Assembly (NCBI GenBank): GCA_045132775.1
Contig: JBGUSX010000032.1
Coordinates: forward strand, 1-46,965
Reading direction: 5' to 3'
Source: SVTX01 sp045132775
GTDB lineage: Bacteria; Bacillota; Clostridia; Oscillospirales; CAG-272
DNA length: 46,965 nucleotides
The first letter of the stretch is position 1. Each line of letters begins with the position of its first letter. The notes under the pieces are model-generated. The model searched no databases and had not been told where the DNA came from. It saw nothing but the letters and a program-made list of their open reading frames with translations. Positions 7,056 to 15,504 of the stretch are shown here, one piece after another. The position numbers and the translations under genes are program-made.

Positions 7056-8261
7056 TTATTCGAGGATCTCGGATACGACACCGGAACCAACTGTTCTACC
7101 ACCCTCACGGATAGCGAAACGAAGTCCCTTCTCACAAGCGATGGGCTTAATGAGCTCAACAGTCATATCAACGTTATCGCCGGGGCGGCACATCTCAACG
7201 TCTGCGGGAAGGCTGATAACACCGGTAACGTCGGTTGTTCTGAAGTAGAACTGAGGTCTGTAACCTGCGAAGAAGGGCTTAGAACGTCCGCCTTCCTTCT
7301 CGGTAAGAACGTAAACCTGACCTACGAACTTAGTGTGGGGGTTGATAGAGCCGGGCTTACAAAGAACCTGACCTCTTTCGATCTCGTCCTTTGCGATACC
7401 ACGAAGGAGCGCACCGATGTTGTCACCAGCCTCTGCCTGAGGAAGGAGCTTGTGGAACATCTCGACACCGGTAACGGTTGTCTGCTTCTTCTCGTCTACG
7501 AGACCAACGATCTCGACAACGTCGGATACCTTAATTGTACCTCTCTCAACTCTACCTGTAGCAACTGTACCACGGCCGGAGATGGAGAATACGTCCTCGA
7601 CAGGCATAAGGAATGCGAGGTCGGACATTCTCTCAGGAGTAGGAATGTAACTGTCTACCTCTGCCATGAGCTCGAGGATAGGAGCGTACTCGGGAGAGTT
7701 GATATCTGTGCTTGTGGACTCGAGAGCGTCACGAGCAGATCCGCGAACGATCGGGAGATCGTCGCCGGGGAAGTCGTAGGAAGAAAGAAGATCACGGATC
7801 TCCATCTCTACGAGATCGAGAAGCTCGTCGTCGTCAACGAGGTCTCTCTTGTTCATGAATACAACGATTGCGGGAACGCCAACCTGACGAGCAAGAAGAA
7901 CGTGCTCGCGGGTCTGCTGGAGGGGTCCGTCAGTTGCTGCAACAACGAGGATCGCGCCGTCCATCTGAGCTGCACCGGTGATCATGTTCTTAACGTAGTC
8001 AGCGTGGCCGGGGCAGTCAACGTGAGCGTAGTGACGGTTATCAGTCTCATACTCAACGTGTCTTGTGTTGATTGTGATACCTCTTGCTCTCTCCTCGGGA
8101 GCGTTGTCGATCTGGTCGTATGCCATGAACTCAACGTTACCGTTTGCGAGACCGAGAGTCTTTGTGATAGCTGCGGTAAGGGTGGTTTTACCGTGGTCAA
8201 CGTGACCGATGGTACCAATGTTTACGTGGGGCTTTGTTCTTTCAAATGTAGCCTTTGCCAT
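7056..8261 (-). CDS. tuf: Translation elongation factor Tu
   Basis: EF-Tu delivers aminoacyl-tRNA to the ribosomal A site in a GTP-dependent cycle. The 401-residue product is full length. G1 GHVDHGKTT (about 19-27), the switch I region RARGITINTRHVEYE, G3 DCPGHADY (about 82-89) and G4 NKRD (about 137) are intact. The C-terminal beta-barrel ends in GGRTVGSGVVSEILE. GGAGG precedes the ATG by about eight bases. It is the last gene of the rpsL-rpsG-fusA-tuf transcription unit; only 71 bases separate it from fusA, without a hairpin. Confidence 0.99.
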   Translation of the reverse strand: MAKATFERTKPHVNIGTIGHVDHGKTTLTAAITKTLGLANGNVEFMAYDQIDNAPEERARGITINTRHVEYETDNRHYAHVDCPGHADYVKNMITGAAQMDGAILVVAATDGPLQQTREHVLLARQVGVPAIVVFMNKRDLVDDDELLDLVEMEIRDLLSSYDFPGDDLPIVRGSARDALESTSTDINSPEYAPILELMAEVDSYIPTPERMSDLAFLMPVEDVFSISGRGTVATGRVERGTIKVSDVVEIVGLVDEKKQTTVTGVEMFHKLLPQAEAGDNIGALLRGIAKDEIERGQVLCKPGSINPHTKFVGQVYVLTEKEGGRSKPFFAGYRPQFYFRTTDVTGVISLPADVEMCRPGDNVDMTVELIKPIACEKGLRFAIREGGRTVGSGVVSEILE

Positions 8262-8332
8262 TTTAAAATCCTCCGTATAAAATTAGATTTGTTTTTATTT
8301 TTATTTTTTGGGTTTTATTTTAGTGCTCTGTA

Positions 8333-10417
8333 TTAGTTACGAGCAGCTCTTGCCTTAACGATCTCTTCCTGGATGGACTTCGGTACCTGCTCGAAGTGGC
8401 TGGGCTCCATGGAATAGAGTCCGCGTCCCTGAGTCTTGGAACGAAGGTCGGTTGCATAACCGAACATGTTGGAAAGAGGAACGATGGCGGTGATCTCCTG
8501 AACACCGTTGTCGCTGGTGTCCTGAGACTGGATCTGTCCGCGGCGGCTGTTGAAGTCACCGATTACAGCTCCGAGGTAATCATCGGGAACGATGGTTACG
8601 ACCTTCATCATAGGCTCGGTGAGAACGGGATCTGCCTTTCTCATAGCCTCCTTGATAGCCATAGATCCTGCGATCTTGAATGCCATCTCGGACGAGTCGA
8701 CCTCGTGATAAGATCCATCGTAAAGAGTTACCTTAATGTCAACAACGTTGTAGCCTGCGAGTACACCGGACTGAAGTGCACCCTGGATACCTGCATCGAC
8801 TGCGGGGATGTACTCCTTCGGAATAGCACCGCCCTTGACGTTGTCGATAAAGGTGTATCCTGCGCCGGGCTCGTTGGGCTCAACGATGAGCTTAACGTGA
8901 CCGTACTGACCGGAACCACCGGACTGTCTCTTGTACTTGCACTCGTGGTCGACCTGCTTGCGAATGGTCTCCTTGTAAGCAACCTGGGGCTTACCGATGT
9001 TAGCCTCTACCTTGAACTCACGGAGAAGTCTGTCAACGATGATCTCAAGGTGAAGCTCACCCATTCCTGCGATGATCGTCTGACCGGTCTCTTCGTCAGT
9101 ATAGGTTCTGAACGTCGGGTCTTCCTCAGCAAGCTTTGCGAGTGCGATACCCATCTTCTCCTGTCCTGCACGAGTCTTGGGCTCGATTGCAACACGGATA
9201 ACGGGCTCCGGGAACTCCATGGACTCGAGTATTACGGGATGCTTCTCGTCGCAGAAGGTATCACCTGTTGTGGTGAACTTTGTTCCTACTACTGCTGCGA
9301 TATCGCCGCTGTAGCAAGCGTCAATTTCTTTACGGTCGTTAGCGTGCATCTGAAGAATACGTCCGAGTCTCTCTCTCTTATCTCTTGTAGAGTTAAGAAC
9401 TGTGTCACCGGCATTGACAACACCCGAGTATACGCGGAAGAAGCAGAGCTTTCCGACGAACGGGTCTGTCATGATCTTGAATGCAAGTGCGGAGAAGGGC
9501 TCATCGTCACTTGCGGGTCTCTCCTCTTCCTCCTCGGTTCTGGGGTTAACACCCTTGATAGCGGGGATATCGAGAGGTGAGGGCATGAAATCTACTATAG
9601 CATCGAGGAGCTTCTGAACGCCCTTGTTACGGTAAGATGTACCGCAAACAACGGGAACGATCTGGTTGTCGATGGTTGCCTTACGGAGAGCCGCCTTAAG
9701 CTCGTCCACGGTGATCTCCTCACCCTCGAGGTACTTCATCATAAGATCGTCATCGGTAGAAGCGATCGCCTCGACCATCTTGTCGTGCCACTCCTGTGCA
9801 AGATCCACCATATCAGCCGGAATGGGCTCAACACGCATGTCCTTACCCATATCATCATAGTAGATGTCTGCTTCCATTTCCATAAGGTCAACGATTCCGC
9901 GGAATGTCATATCCTTACCAACGGGAAGCTGGATCGGTACTGCGTTTGCACGAAGTCTCGCGTGGATCATATCGATAACTCTGTAGAAGTCCGCACCCGT
10001 GATGTCCATCTTGTTGACGTAGATCATACGGGGAACTTTGTACTTATCTGCCTGTCTCCAGACAGTTTCGGACTGGGGCTCAACACCACCCTTTGCGCAC
10101 ATAACGGTTACGGAACCGTCAAGTACACGAAGGGAACGCTCTACCTCAACGGTAAAGTCAACGTGACCGGGGGTGTCGATGATGTTGATGCGGTTGCCCT
10201 TCCAGAAACAAGTGGTAGCAGCCGAAGTGATGGTAATACCTCTCTCCTGCTCCTGTGCCATCCAGTCCATGGTAGCCGCACCCTCGTGCGTCTCACCCAG
10301 CTTGTGTGTTTTACCTGTGTAGAACAGAATACGCTCGGTAGTTGTTGTCTTTCCGGCGTCTATGTGAGCCATTATGCCGATATTTCTTGTATTTTCAAGT
10401 GAATATTCTCTAGACAT
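8333..10417 (-). CDS. fusA: Translation elongation factor G
   Basis: EF-G is the GTPase that drives translocation and, with RRF, ribosome recycling. At 694 residues it is full length. G1 AHIDAGKTT (about 17-25), the switch I EQERGITITSAATT, G3 DTPGHVDF (about 82-89) and G4 NKMD (about 136) are present. Domain IV follows around GGSGQYGHV. The order TRSKTQGRG at the C-terminus is usual. It follows rpsG by 16 bases, so it belongs to the str operon. No second fusA or ribosomal-protection feature is seen. Confidence 0.99.
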   Translation of the reverse strand: MSREYSLENTRNIGIMAHIDAGKTTTTERILFYTGKTHKLGETHEGAATMDWMAQEQERGITITSAATTCFWKGNRINIIDTPGHVDFTVEVERSLRVLDGSVTVMCAKGGVEPQSETVWRQADKYKVPRMIYVNKMDITGADFYRVIDMIHARLRANAVPIQLPVGKDMTFRGIVDLMEMEADIYYDDMGKDMRVEPIPADMVDLAQEWHDKMVEAIASTDDDLMMKYLEGEEITVDELKAALRKATIDNQIVPVVCGTSYRNKGVQKLLDAIVDFMPSPLDIPAIKGVNPRTEEEEERPASDDEPFSALAFKIMTDPFVGKLCFFRVYSGVVNAGDTVLNSTRDKRERLGRILQMHANDRKEIDACYSGDIAAVVGTKFTTTGDTFCDEKHPVILESMEFPEPVIRVAIEPKTRAGQEKMGIALAKLAEEDPTFRTYTDEETGQTIIAGMGELHLEIIVDRLLREFKVEANIGKPQVAYKETIRKQVDHECKYKRQSGGSGQYGHVKLIVEPNEPGAGYTFIDNVKGGAIPKEYIPAVDAGIQGALQSGVLAGYNVVDIKVTLYDGSYHEVDSSEMAFKIAGSMAIKEAMRKADPVLTEPMMKVVTIVPDDYLGAVIGDFNSRRGQIQSQDTSDNGVQEITAIVPLSNMFGYATDLRSKTQGRGLYSMEPSHFEQVPKSIQEEIVKARAARN

Positions 10418-10433
10418 TTAATGGTCTCCTTGA

Positions 10434-10904
10434 TCAATATCTGTAATGAGCAAAAGCCTTGTTTGCCTCTGCCATTCTGTGCATTTCTTCTCTCTTCTTG
10501 AAAGCTCCGCCCATGCTGTTCTTAGCATCTACTATCTCAGCTGCGAGTCTTTCTGCCATCGTGCGCTCTCCGCGGTTTCTTGAATACGCGACGAGCCAAC
10601 GAAGTGCGAGTGTCTGCTGTCTCTCTGCTCTTACTTCCATAGGAACCTGGTATGTGGAACCACCTACACGGCGAGCCTTGACCTCAAGCTGGGGCTTAAG
10701 ATTCTCAAGTGCTTCCTGGAATACTTCGAGAGCGCTCTGACCTACCTTCTCTTCAACGATCTTGAATGCGTCGTAGACGATAGTCTGTGCAACACCCTTC
10801 TTGCCGTCATACATTACGTTGTTTACAAGCTTTGTTACGAGCTTGCTTCCGTACATAGGATCCGGCAATACGTCTCTTTTGGATATACGACCTCTTCTTG
10901 GCAC
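10434..10904 (-). CDS. rpsG: 30S ribosomal protein S7
   Basis: S7 binds the 3' domain of 16S rRNA and nucleates assembly of the 30S head. The start is taken as a GTG (10902-10904) giving VPRRGRISKRDVLPDP and the normal 156 residues. A longer frame begins with an ATG seven codons upstream, but that ATG overlaps the ribosome-binding site AAGGAGGG, which sits ideally (about seven bases) before the GTG. The C-terminal region ends in HRMAEANKAFAHYRY as expected. It lies between rpsL and fusA. Confidence 0.97.
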   Translation of the reverse strand: MPRRGRISKRDVLPDPMYGSKLVTKLVNNVMYDGKKGVAQTIVYDAFKIVEEKVGQSALEVFQEALENLKPQLEVKARRVGGSTYQVPMEVRAERQQTLALRWLVAYSRNRGERTMAERLAAEIVDAKNSMGGAFKKREEMHRMAEANKAFAHYRY

Positions 10905-11078
10905 TGTAGTTCCCTCCTTCATCAAATTTAAAAAATGAAATCATAGGTACTCAAAAGCAATACTTCTGTAGCGTGCGCCTTGTTAACATAAACATTAAAA
11001 AGGATAACAGGAACAAGCTTAAATTGCTTTATTATTTACCTTTGCCGCGCTAGGCGGACTTTTGTGTGAAACCGAATA

Positions 11079-11492
11079 TTACTTCTTCGGTCTCTTTGCG
11101 CCGTACTTGGAACGGCTCTGCTTACGGTTTGCTACACCCTGTGCATCGAGCGTACCGCGGATGATGTGGTAACGCACACCGGGGAGGTCACGTACTCTTC
11201 CGCCTCTGATAAGAACTACAGAGTGCTCCTGAAGGTTGTGTCCGATTCCGGGAATGTAGGTGGTAGCCTCAAGTCCGTTTGTAAGTCTTACTCTTGCGAT
11301 CTTACGAAGAGCGGAGTTAGGCTTCTTAGGGCTTGTTGTCGATACCTTTGTGCAAACGCCTCTTTTCTGAGGTGCGGGCGTGTCGGTAGTCTTGTTTGCA
11401 AGTGTGTTGAGACCTACCTGAAGTACAGGAGCTTTTGACTTATATGTCTTGTCCTGACGGCCCTGTCTTACGAGCTGGTTAAAGGTTGGCAT
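11079..11492 (-). CDS. rpsL: 30S ribosomal protein S12
   Basis: S12 is part of the 30S decoding centre. The 137-residue product has the long-form N-terminal region usual in many Gram-positive bacteria, about 13 residues longer than E. coli. TSPKKPNSALRK is unchanged at the classic streptomycin site (Lys56, E. coli Lys43). At the second site the sequence reads GGRVRDLPGVRYH: Arg101 replaces the usual Lys (E. coli Lys88). AAGGAGG lies upstream of the ATG. It heads the rpsL-rpsG-fusA-tuf unit behind a consensus promoter. Confidence 0.98.
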   Translation of the reverse strand: MPTFNQLVRQGRQDKTYKSKAPVLQVGLNTLANKTTDTPAPQKRGVCTKVSTTSPKKPNSALRKIARVRLTNGLEATTYIPGIGHNLQEHSVVLIRGGRVRDLPGVRYHIIRGTLDAQGVANRKQSRSKYGAKRPKK

Positions 11493-11536
11493 TCTTCCTG
11501 ATTATCCTCCTTCTTTAAAATTTTAATGTTTATATT

Positions 11537-11566
11537 ACAGACGCATAAGAGTTGATGCGTAACTGT
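11537..11566 (-). other. Stem-loop in the rpsL leader
   Basis: ACAG-ACGCAT at 11537-11546 pairs with ATGCGT-aa-CTGT at 11555-11566, giving a ten-pair stem with a small bulge in the roughly 150-nt rpsL leader. It has no U-run. The rest of 11493-11813 holds the rpsL promoter and the rpoC terminator and no gene. Confidence 0.6.
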
Positions 11567-11655
11567 CATGTTTTAGCGCGGCATTCTGCTTTTTATGCAA
11601 AATGCACACGGTTTTGGGCGCAAATCACCCATTACGGGCGGTCGCACACCACTTT

Positions 11656-11684
11656 ATTATATCATTGACACAAATTTTTGTCAA
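11656..11684 (-). promoter_or_regulatory. rpsL operon promoter
   Basis: Perfect TTGACA (11679-11684), 17-base spacer, TATAAT (11656-11661) on the minus strand with a TGA extended -10. It lies downstream of the rpoC terminator, so rpsL-rpsG-fusA-tuf can be transcribed independently of rpoBC. Confidence 0.93.
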
Positions 11685-11756
11685 GTATCAATAAAAATCG
11701 CAAAAAATTTCTACGTTTTGCACAAAAAAATATTCACAGAAAAAGGAATATTGTTC

Positions 11757-11801
11757 AAAAAACCCTCCCGCCAGCCTTTTCTTGCACTGTCGGAAGGGTT
11801 T
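11757..11801 (-). terminator. rpoC terminator
   Basis: AAACCCTTCCG (11791-11801) pairs with CGGGAGGGTTT (11760-11770) on the minus strand, followed by T residues. It lies right after the rpoC stop. Confidence 0.85.
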
Positions 11802-11813
11802 TTATTTGATTTA

Positions 11814-14800
11814 TCAGACTGCTTCGTCAGCTCCGTTGCTCTGTGCTTCGGACGTAACGACGTCAACGTCTGCCTCGTCTGCCTTTGCAACGTCTACGTT
11901 ATGGTAGCATCCCATACCCGTACCTGCGGGAATGAGCTTACCGATGATAACATTCTCCTTAAGACCGAGGAGGTTATCTACCTTACCGCGAATAGCTGCG
12001 TCGGTAAGTACCTTGGTGGTCTCCTGGAAGGATGCTGCGGACAGGAAGGACTCTGTCTGGAGAGATGCCTTCGTGATACCGAGAAGGACGGGAGAGCCTG
12101 TAGCTTCAACGAGGTTATCCTCGCCTGCCTCAACTCTTGCCTTGACCTTATCGTTCTGGATCTCGAACTCGGTTGCGTCGACGAGCTCACCAAGGAGCAT
12201 ATCGGTGTCTCCGCTATCCTCGATTCTGATCTTTCTTGTCATCTGACGTGCGATGATCTCGATGTGCTTATCGTTTACGTTACAGGACTGAGAACGGTAG
12301 ACCTTCTGAGTTTCCTTGATAACGTACTCGTAAACCGCGTCAAGACCGAGAATACGCATGATATCTGCAGGAGCCTTGCTTCCCTCGGTAAGAGCGTCAC
12401 CCTTTTCGACGTGGTCGCCGTCAGCGACTGCGAGTCTCGTTCCGTAAGGAACGTCGATCTTCTTGTAGTCGTTCGTGGTATACTCGCCCTTCATATCATC
12501 GGGACGGATAACGAGAGAGTTCATACCGGGGATCTCGCCGGGATGTACCTCAACGGTACCTGCGGTTTCTGCCATAATAGCAGCCTTCTTGGGCTGTCTT
12601 GCCTCAAAGAGCTCTTCAACTCTGGGAAGACCCTGGGTAATATCGCTACCTGCGACACCGCCCGAGTGGAAGGTTCTCATCGTAAGCTGTGTACCGGGCT
12701 CACCGATGGACTGTGCGGCGATGATACCGACTGCCTCACCGATGTTAACGGGCTTACCGGATGCAAGGTCTGCACCGTAGCAGTGAGCACATATACCGTG
12801 CTTTGCGTGACACTGGATAACCGTTCTGATATATACCTTATCGATGCCTGCATTTGTGATAGCTGCAGCCATCTCATCGGTGATCATTACGTCGTCATCT
12901 ACGATGACCTCGCCCGTCTCGGGATGGATAACGGGACCCATTGTATATCTGCCGATGATTCTGTCGGAGAGAGGCTCAAGGACGTTCTTGTCGTCCATGA
13001 TATCGTTGACCCATGCGCCCTTTGTCGTATCGCACTTCTCTTCTCTGATGATGACCTCCTGAGCAACGTCAACAAGACGTCTTGTGAGGTATCCGGAGTC
13101 TGCGGTACGGAGAGCGGTATCGGAAAGCGACTTACGGGAGGAACGAGCACCCATAAAGTACTCGGTGATGTTAAGACCCTCGCGGAAGTTGGACTTGATC
13201 GGGATCTCCATCGTCTTACCTGTTGCGGAGAACATAAGTCCACGCATACCTGCAAGCTGACGCATCTGTGTCATGGATCCACGGGCTCCGGAGTCCGCCA
13301 TGATCTTGATCGGGTTGTAGGTCGAGAAGGAATCGCTGAGTGCGCTTGTAACGTTCTCGGTTGTCTCGTTCCATACCTTGATGACGGAGTTGTATCTCTC
13401 CTCCTCGGAGAGCTCACCGCGCATAAAGTACTTGGAGATCTTATCCACGTCCTTCTGTGCCTTATCGATATACTGCTTCTTCTCTTCCGGAATCGTCATA
13501 TCGTAAACCGAGATAGAGAAGGATGCTCTTGTCGAATACTTATAGCCCATTGCTTTGATCTCGTCAAGCATATTTGCACAGACTGCGCTGCCGTGCTTCT
13601 TTATGCAGTAGTCGATGATCTGACCGAGCTGCTTTTTCTTTACGACCTGGTCGATCTCGAGAACGAACTCGTTACCGGGTACGGTTCTGTCGATAAATCC
13701 AAGGTCCTGGGGAAGAGGTCTGTTGAATATAAGTCGTCCGAGGGTGGTATCGATAACGCTTGTTCTCTTAACGCCATCGATCTCCTTCTCTATTCTGACC
13801 TTTATCTTTGCATGGAGTCCGAGAACGCCGTTCTCATAAGCCATGATAGCCTCGTCGTAGTTTCTGAACGCCTTGCCTTCGCCGGGCTCGCCGTCCTTAA
13901 GCATCGTGAGGTAGTAGGATCCGAGGATCATATCCTGTGTAGGAGTTGCGACCGCACGTCCGTCCATGGGCTTAAGAAGGTTGTTAGCCGAGAGCATAAG
14001 GAATCTTGCCTCTGCCTGCGCCTCTGCGGAAAGCGGAACGTGAACAGGCATCTGGTCGCCATCGAAGTCTGCGTTGAACGCGGTACATACGAGCGGGTGG
14101 AGCTTGATCGCACGTCCGTCAACGAGTACGGGCTCGAACGCCTGAATAGAAAGACGGTGGAGCGTAGGCGCACGGTTGAGGAGTACGGGATGCTCTTTTA
14201 TTACGTTCTCGAGTGCGTCCCAGACATCGGGATGTATTCTTTCGATCTTCTTCTGTGCGTCCTTGATGTTGGTCGCCTTGCCCATTTCCATAAGTCTCTT
14301 GACTACGAAGGGCTTGAAGAGCTCGAGAGCCATTTCGCGAGGAAGTCCGCACTGGTAGATCTTAAGCTGGGGACCTACGACGATAACCGAACGTCCCGAG
14401 TAGTCAACACGCTTACCGAGAAGGTTCTGACGGAAGCGTCCCTGCTTACCGCGGAGCATCTCGGAGAGAGACTTATACGCGCGGTTGGAGGATCCGGTTA
14501 CGGGCTTTCCGCGGCGACCGTTATCGATAAGGGCATCGACTGCTTCCTGAAGCATTCTCTTCTCGTTTCTGATAACGATCTCGGGGGTTCTTATTTCAAG
14601 AAGCTTTTTAAGACGGTTGTTTCTTGCGATAACGCGTCTGTAAAGCTCGTTTAAGTCACTGGATGCAAATCTTCCACCGTCAAGCTGAACCATAGGACGA
14701 ATATCGGGAGGAAGAACGGGGATAACGTCAAGGATCATCCACTCGAGCTTATTGCCCGACTTTCTGAATGCCTCGACTACCTCGAGTCTCTTGATAAGTC

Positions 14801-15413
14801 TCGTCTTTTTCTGACCTGTAGCGCTGATGAGCTCGTTCTTGATCTCTGCGGAAAGAGCCTCGATATCGATCTTGGAGAGAAGCTCCTTGATTGCAGCGGC
14901 ACCCATTCCTACACGGAACTCATCCTCGTACATTTCGCGGTATTCCATAAGCTGCTTTTCCGTAAGCACTGTTCCCGCTACCAAAGGTGTGGATCCGGGA
15001 TCGAGGACTACGTTCTCTGCAAAGTAGAGGACCTGCTCAAGTTGCTTTTGCGACATATCAAGTATGTGAGCCATTCTTGAGGGAATGGTCTTGAAATACC
15101 AGATATGAGATACGGGAGCTGCAAGCTCGATGTGTCCCATACGCTCACGTCTTACCTTCTTGGTAGTAACGTCAACGCCGCACTTTTCGCACTTGCGGAT
15201 CTCCTTGGAATGAGAATTCTTATACTTACCGCAAGAGCAGGCTCCGTCCTTCGTAGGACCGAAGATGCGCTCGCAGAAAAGACCTCCTACCTCAGGCTTA
15301 AGCGTTCTGTAGTTGATGGTCTCGGGCTTGGTTACCTCACCATAAGACCACTCTCTGATCATTTCCGGAGATGCCAGACCTATTTTTATAGATGAAAATT
15401 CATTATGTTCCAC
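11814..15413 (-). CDS. rpoC: RNA polymerase beta' subunit
   Basis: The beta' subunit of RNA polymerase, 1199 residues, a normal Firmicutes length. The N-terminal zinc cluster CSCGKY...CEKCGVDV (about 58-80) is intact. So are the catalytic NADFDGDQM, whose three Asp hold the active-site Mg2+, the bridge/trigger region TFHSGGVAGSDITQGLPRVEELFEAR, and the second zinc site around CHAKHGICAHCYG. The ATG is preceded by TTAGGAG. It lies 91 bases downstream of rpoB, with a hairpin between them but no second promoter. Confidence 0.99.
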   Translation of the reverse strand: MEHNEFSSIKIGLASPEMIREWSYGEVTKPETINYRTLKPEVGGLFCERIFGPTKDGACSCGKYKNSHSKEIRKCEKCGVDVTTKKVRRERMGHIELAAPVSHIWYFKTIPSRMAHILDMSQKQLEQVLYFAENVVLDPGSTPLVAGTVLTEKQLMEYREMYEDEFRVGMGAAAIKELLSKIDIEALSAEIKNELISATGQKKTRLIKRLEVVEAFRKSGNKLEWMILDVIPVLPPDIRPMVQLDGGRFASSDLNELYRRVIARNNRLKKLLEIRTPEIVIRNEKRMLQEAVDALIDNGRRGKPVTGSSNRAYKSLSEMLRGKQGRFRQNLLGKRVDYSGRSVIVVGPQLKIYQCGLPREMALELFKPFVVKRLMEMGKATNIKDAQKKIERIHPDVWDALENVIKEHPVLLNRAPTLHRLSIQAFEPVLVDGRAIKLHPLVCTAFNADFDGDQMPVHVPLSAEAQAEARFLMLSANNLLKPMDGRAVATPTQDMILGSYYLTMLKDGEPGEGKAFRNYDEAIMAYENGVLGLHAKIKVRIEKEIDGVKRTSVIDTTLGRLIFNRPLPQDLGFIDRTVPGNEFVLEIDQVVKKKQLGQIIDYCIKKHGSAVCANMLDEIKAMGYKYSTRASFSISVYDMTIPEEKKQYIDKAQKDVDKISKYFMRGELSEEERYNSVIKVWNETTENVTSALSDSFSTYNPIKIMADSGARGSMTQMRQLAGMRGLMFSATGKTMEIPIKSNFREGLNITEYFMGARSSRKSLSDTALRTADSGYLTRRLVDVAQEVIIREEKCDTTKGAWVNDIMDDKNVLEPLSDRIIGRYTMGPVIHPETGEVIVDDDVMITDEMAAAITNAGIDKVYIRTVIQCHAKHGICAHCYGADLASGKPVNIGEAVGIIAAQSIGEPGTQLTMRTFHSGGVAGSDITQGLPRVEELFEARQPKKAAIMAETAGTVEVHPGEIPGMNSLVIRPDDMKGEYTTNDYKKIDVPYGTRLAVADGDHVEKGDALTEGSKAPADIMRILGLDAVYEYVIKETQKVYRSQSCNVNDKHIEIIARQMTRKIRIEDSGDTDMLLGELVDATEFEIQNDKVKARVEAGEDNLVEATGSPVLLGITKASLQTESFLSAASFQETTKVLTDAAIRGKVDNLLGLKENVIIGKLIPAGTGMGCYHNVDVAKADEADVDVVTSEAQSNGADEAV

Positions 15414-15455
15414 AGCTGTTCTCCTAACTGTATCTGTATTTATAAATTTTTTCTC

Positions 15456-15490
15456 TTCAAACGGAGAGATCCTTGATCCCTCCGTTTGAA
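15456..15490 (-). other. Stem-loop between rpoB and rpoC
   Basis: TTCAAACGGAG (15456-15466) pairs with CTCCGTTTGAA (15480-15490), with GATC/GATC extending the stem inward. On the minus strand it is followed by GAGAAAAAA rather than T residues, so it is not a standard terminator. It may be a processing or mRNA-stability site. Confidence 0.6.
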
Positions 15491-15504
15491 AGACGGGATC
15501 TTAA

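Noticed and set aside
8396..9580. A 394-codon plus-strand ORF opposite fusA, and similar ones opposite tuf
   Set aside because: Antisense shadows of highly biased elongation factor genes.
11595..14654. A 1019-codon plus-strand ORF opposite rpoC
   Set aside because: It is the antisense shadow of rpoC. It is rich in Cys, Leu, Val and Ser with no domain pattern, and rpoC on the other strand is unquestionable.
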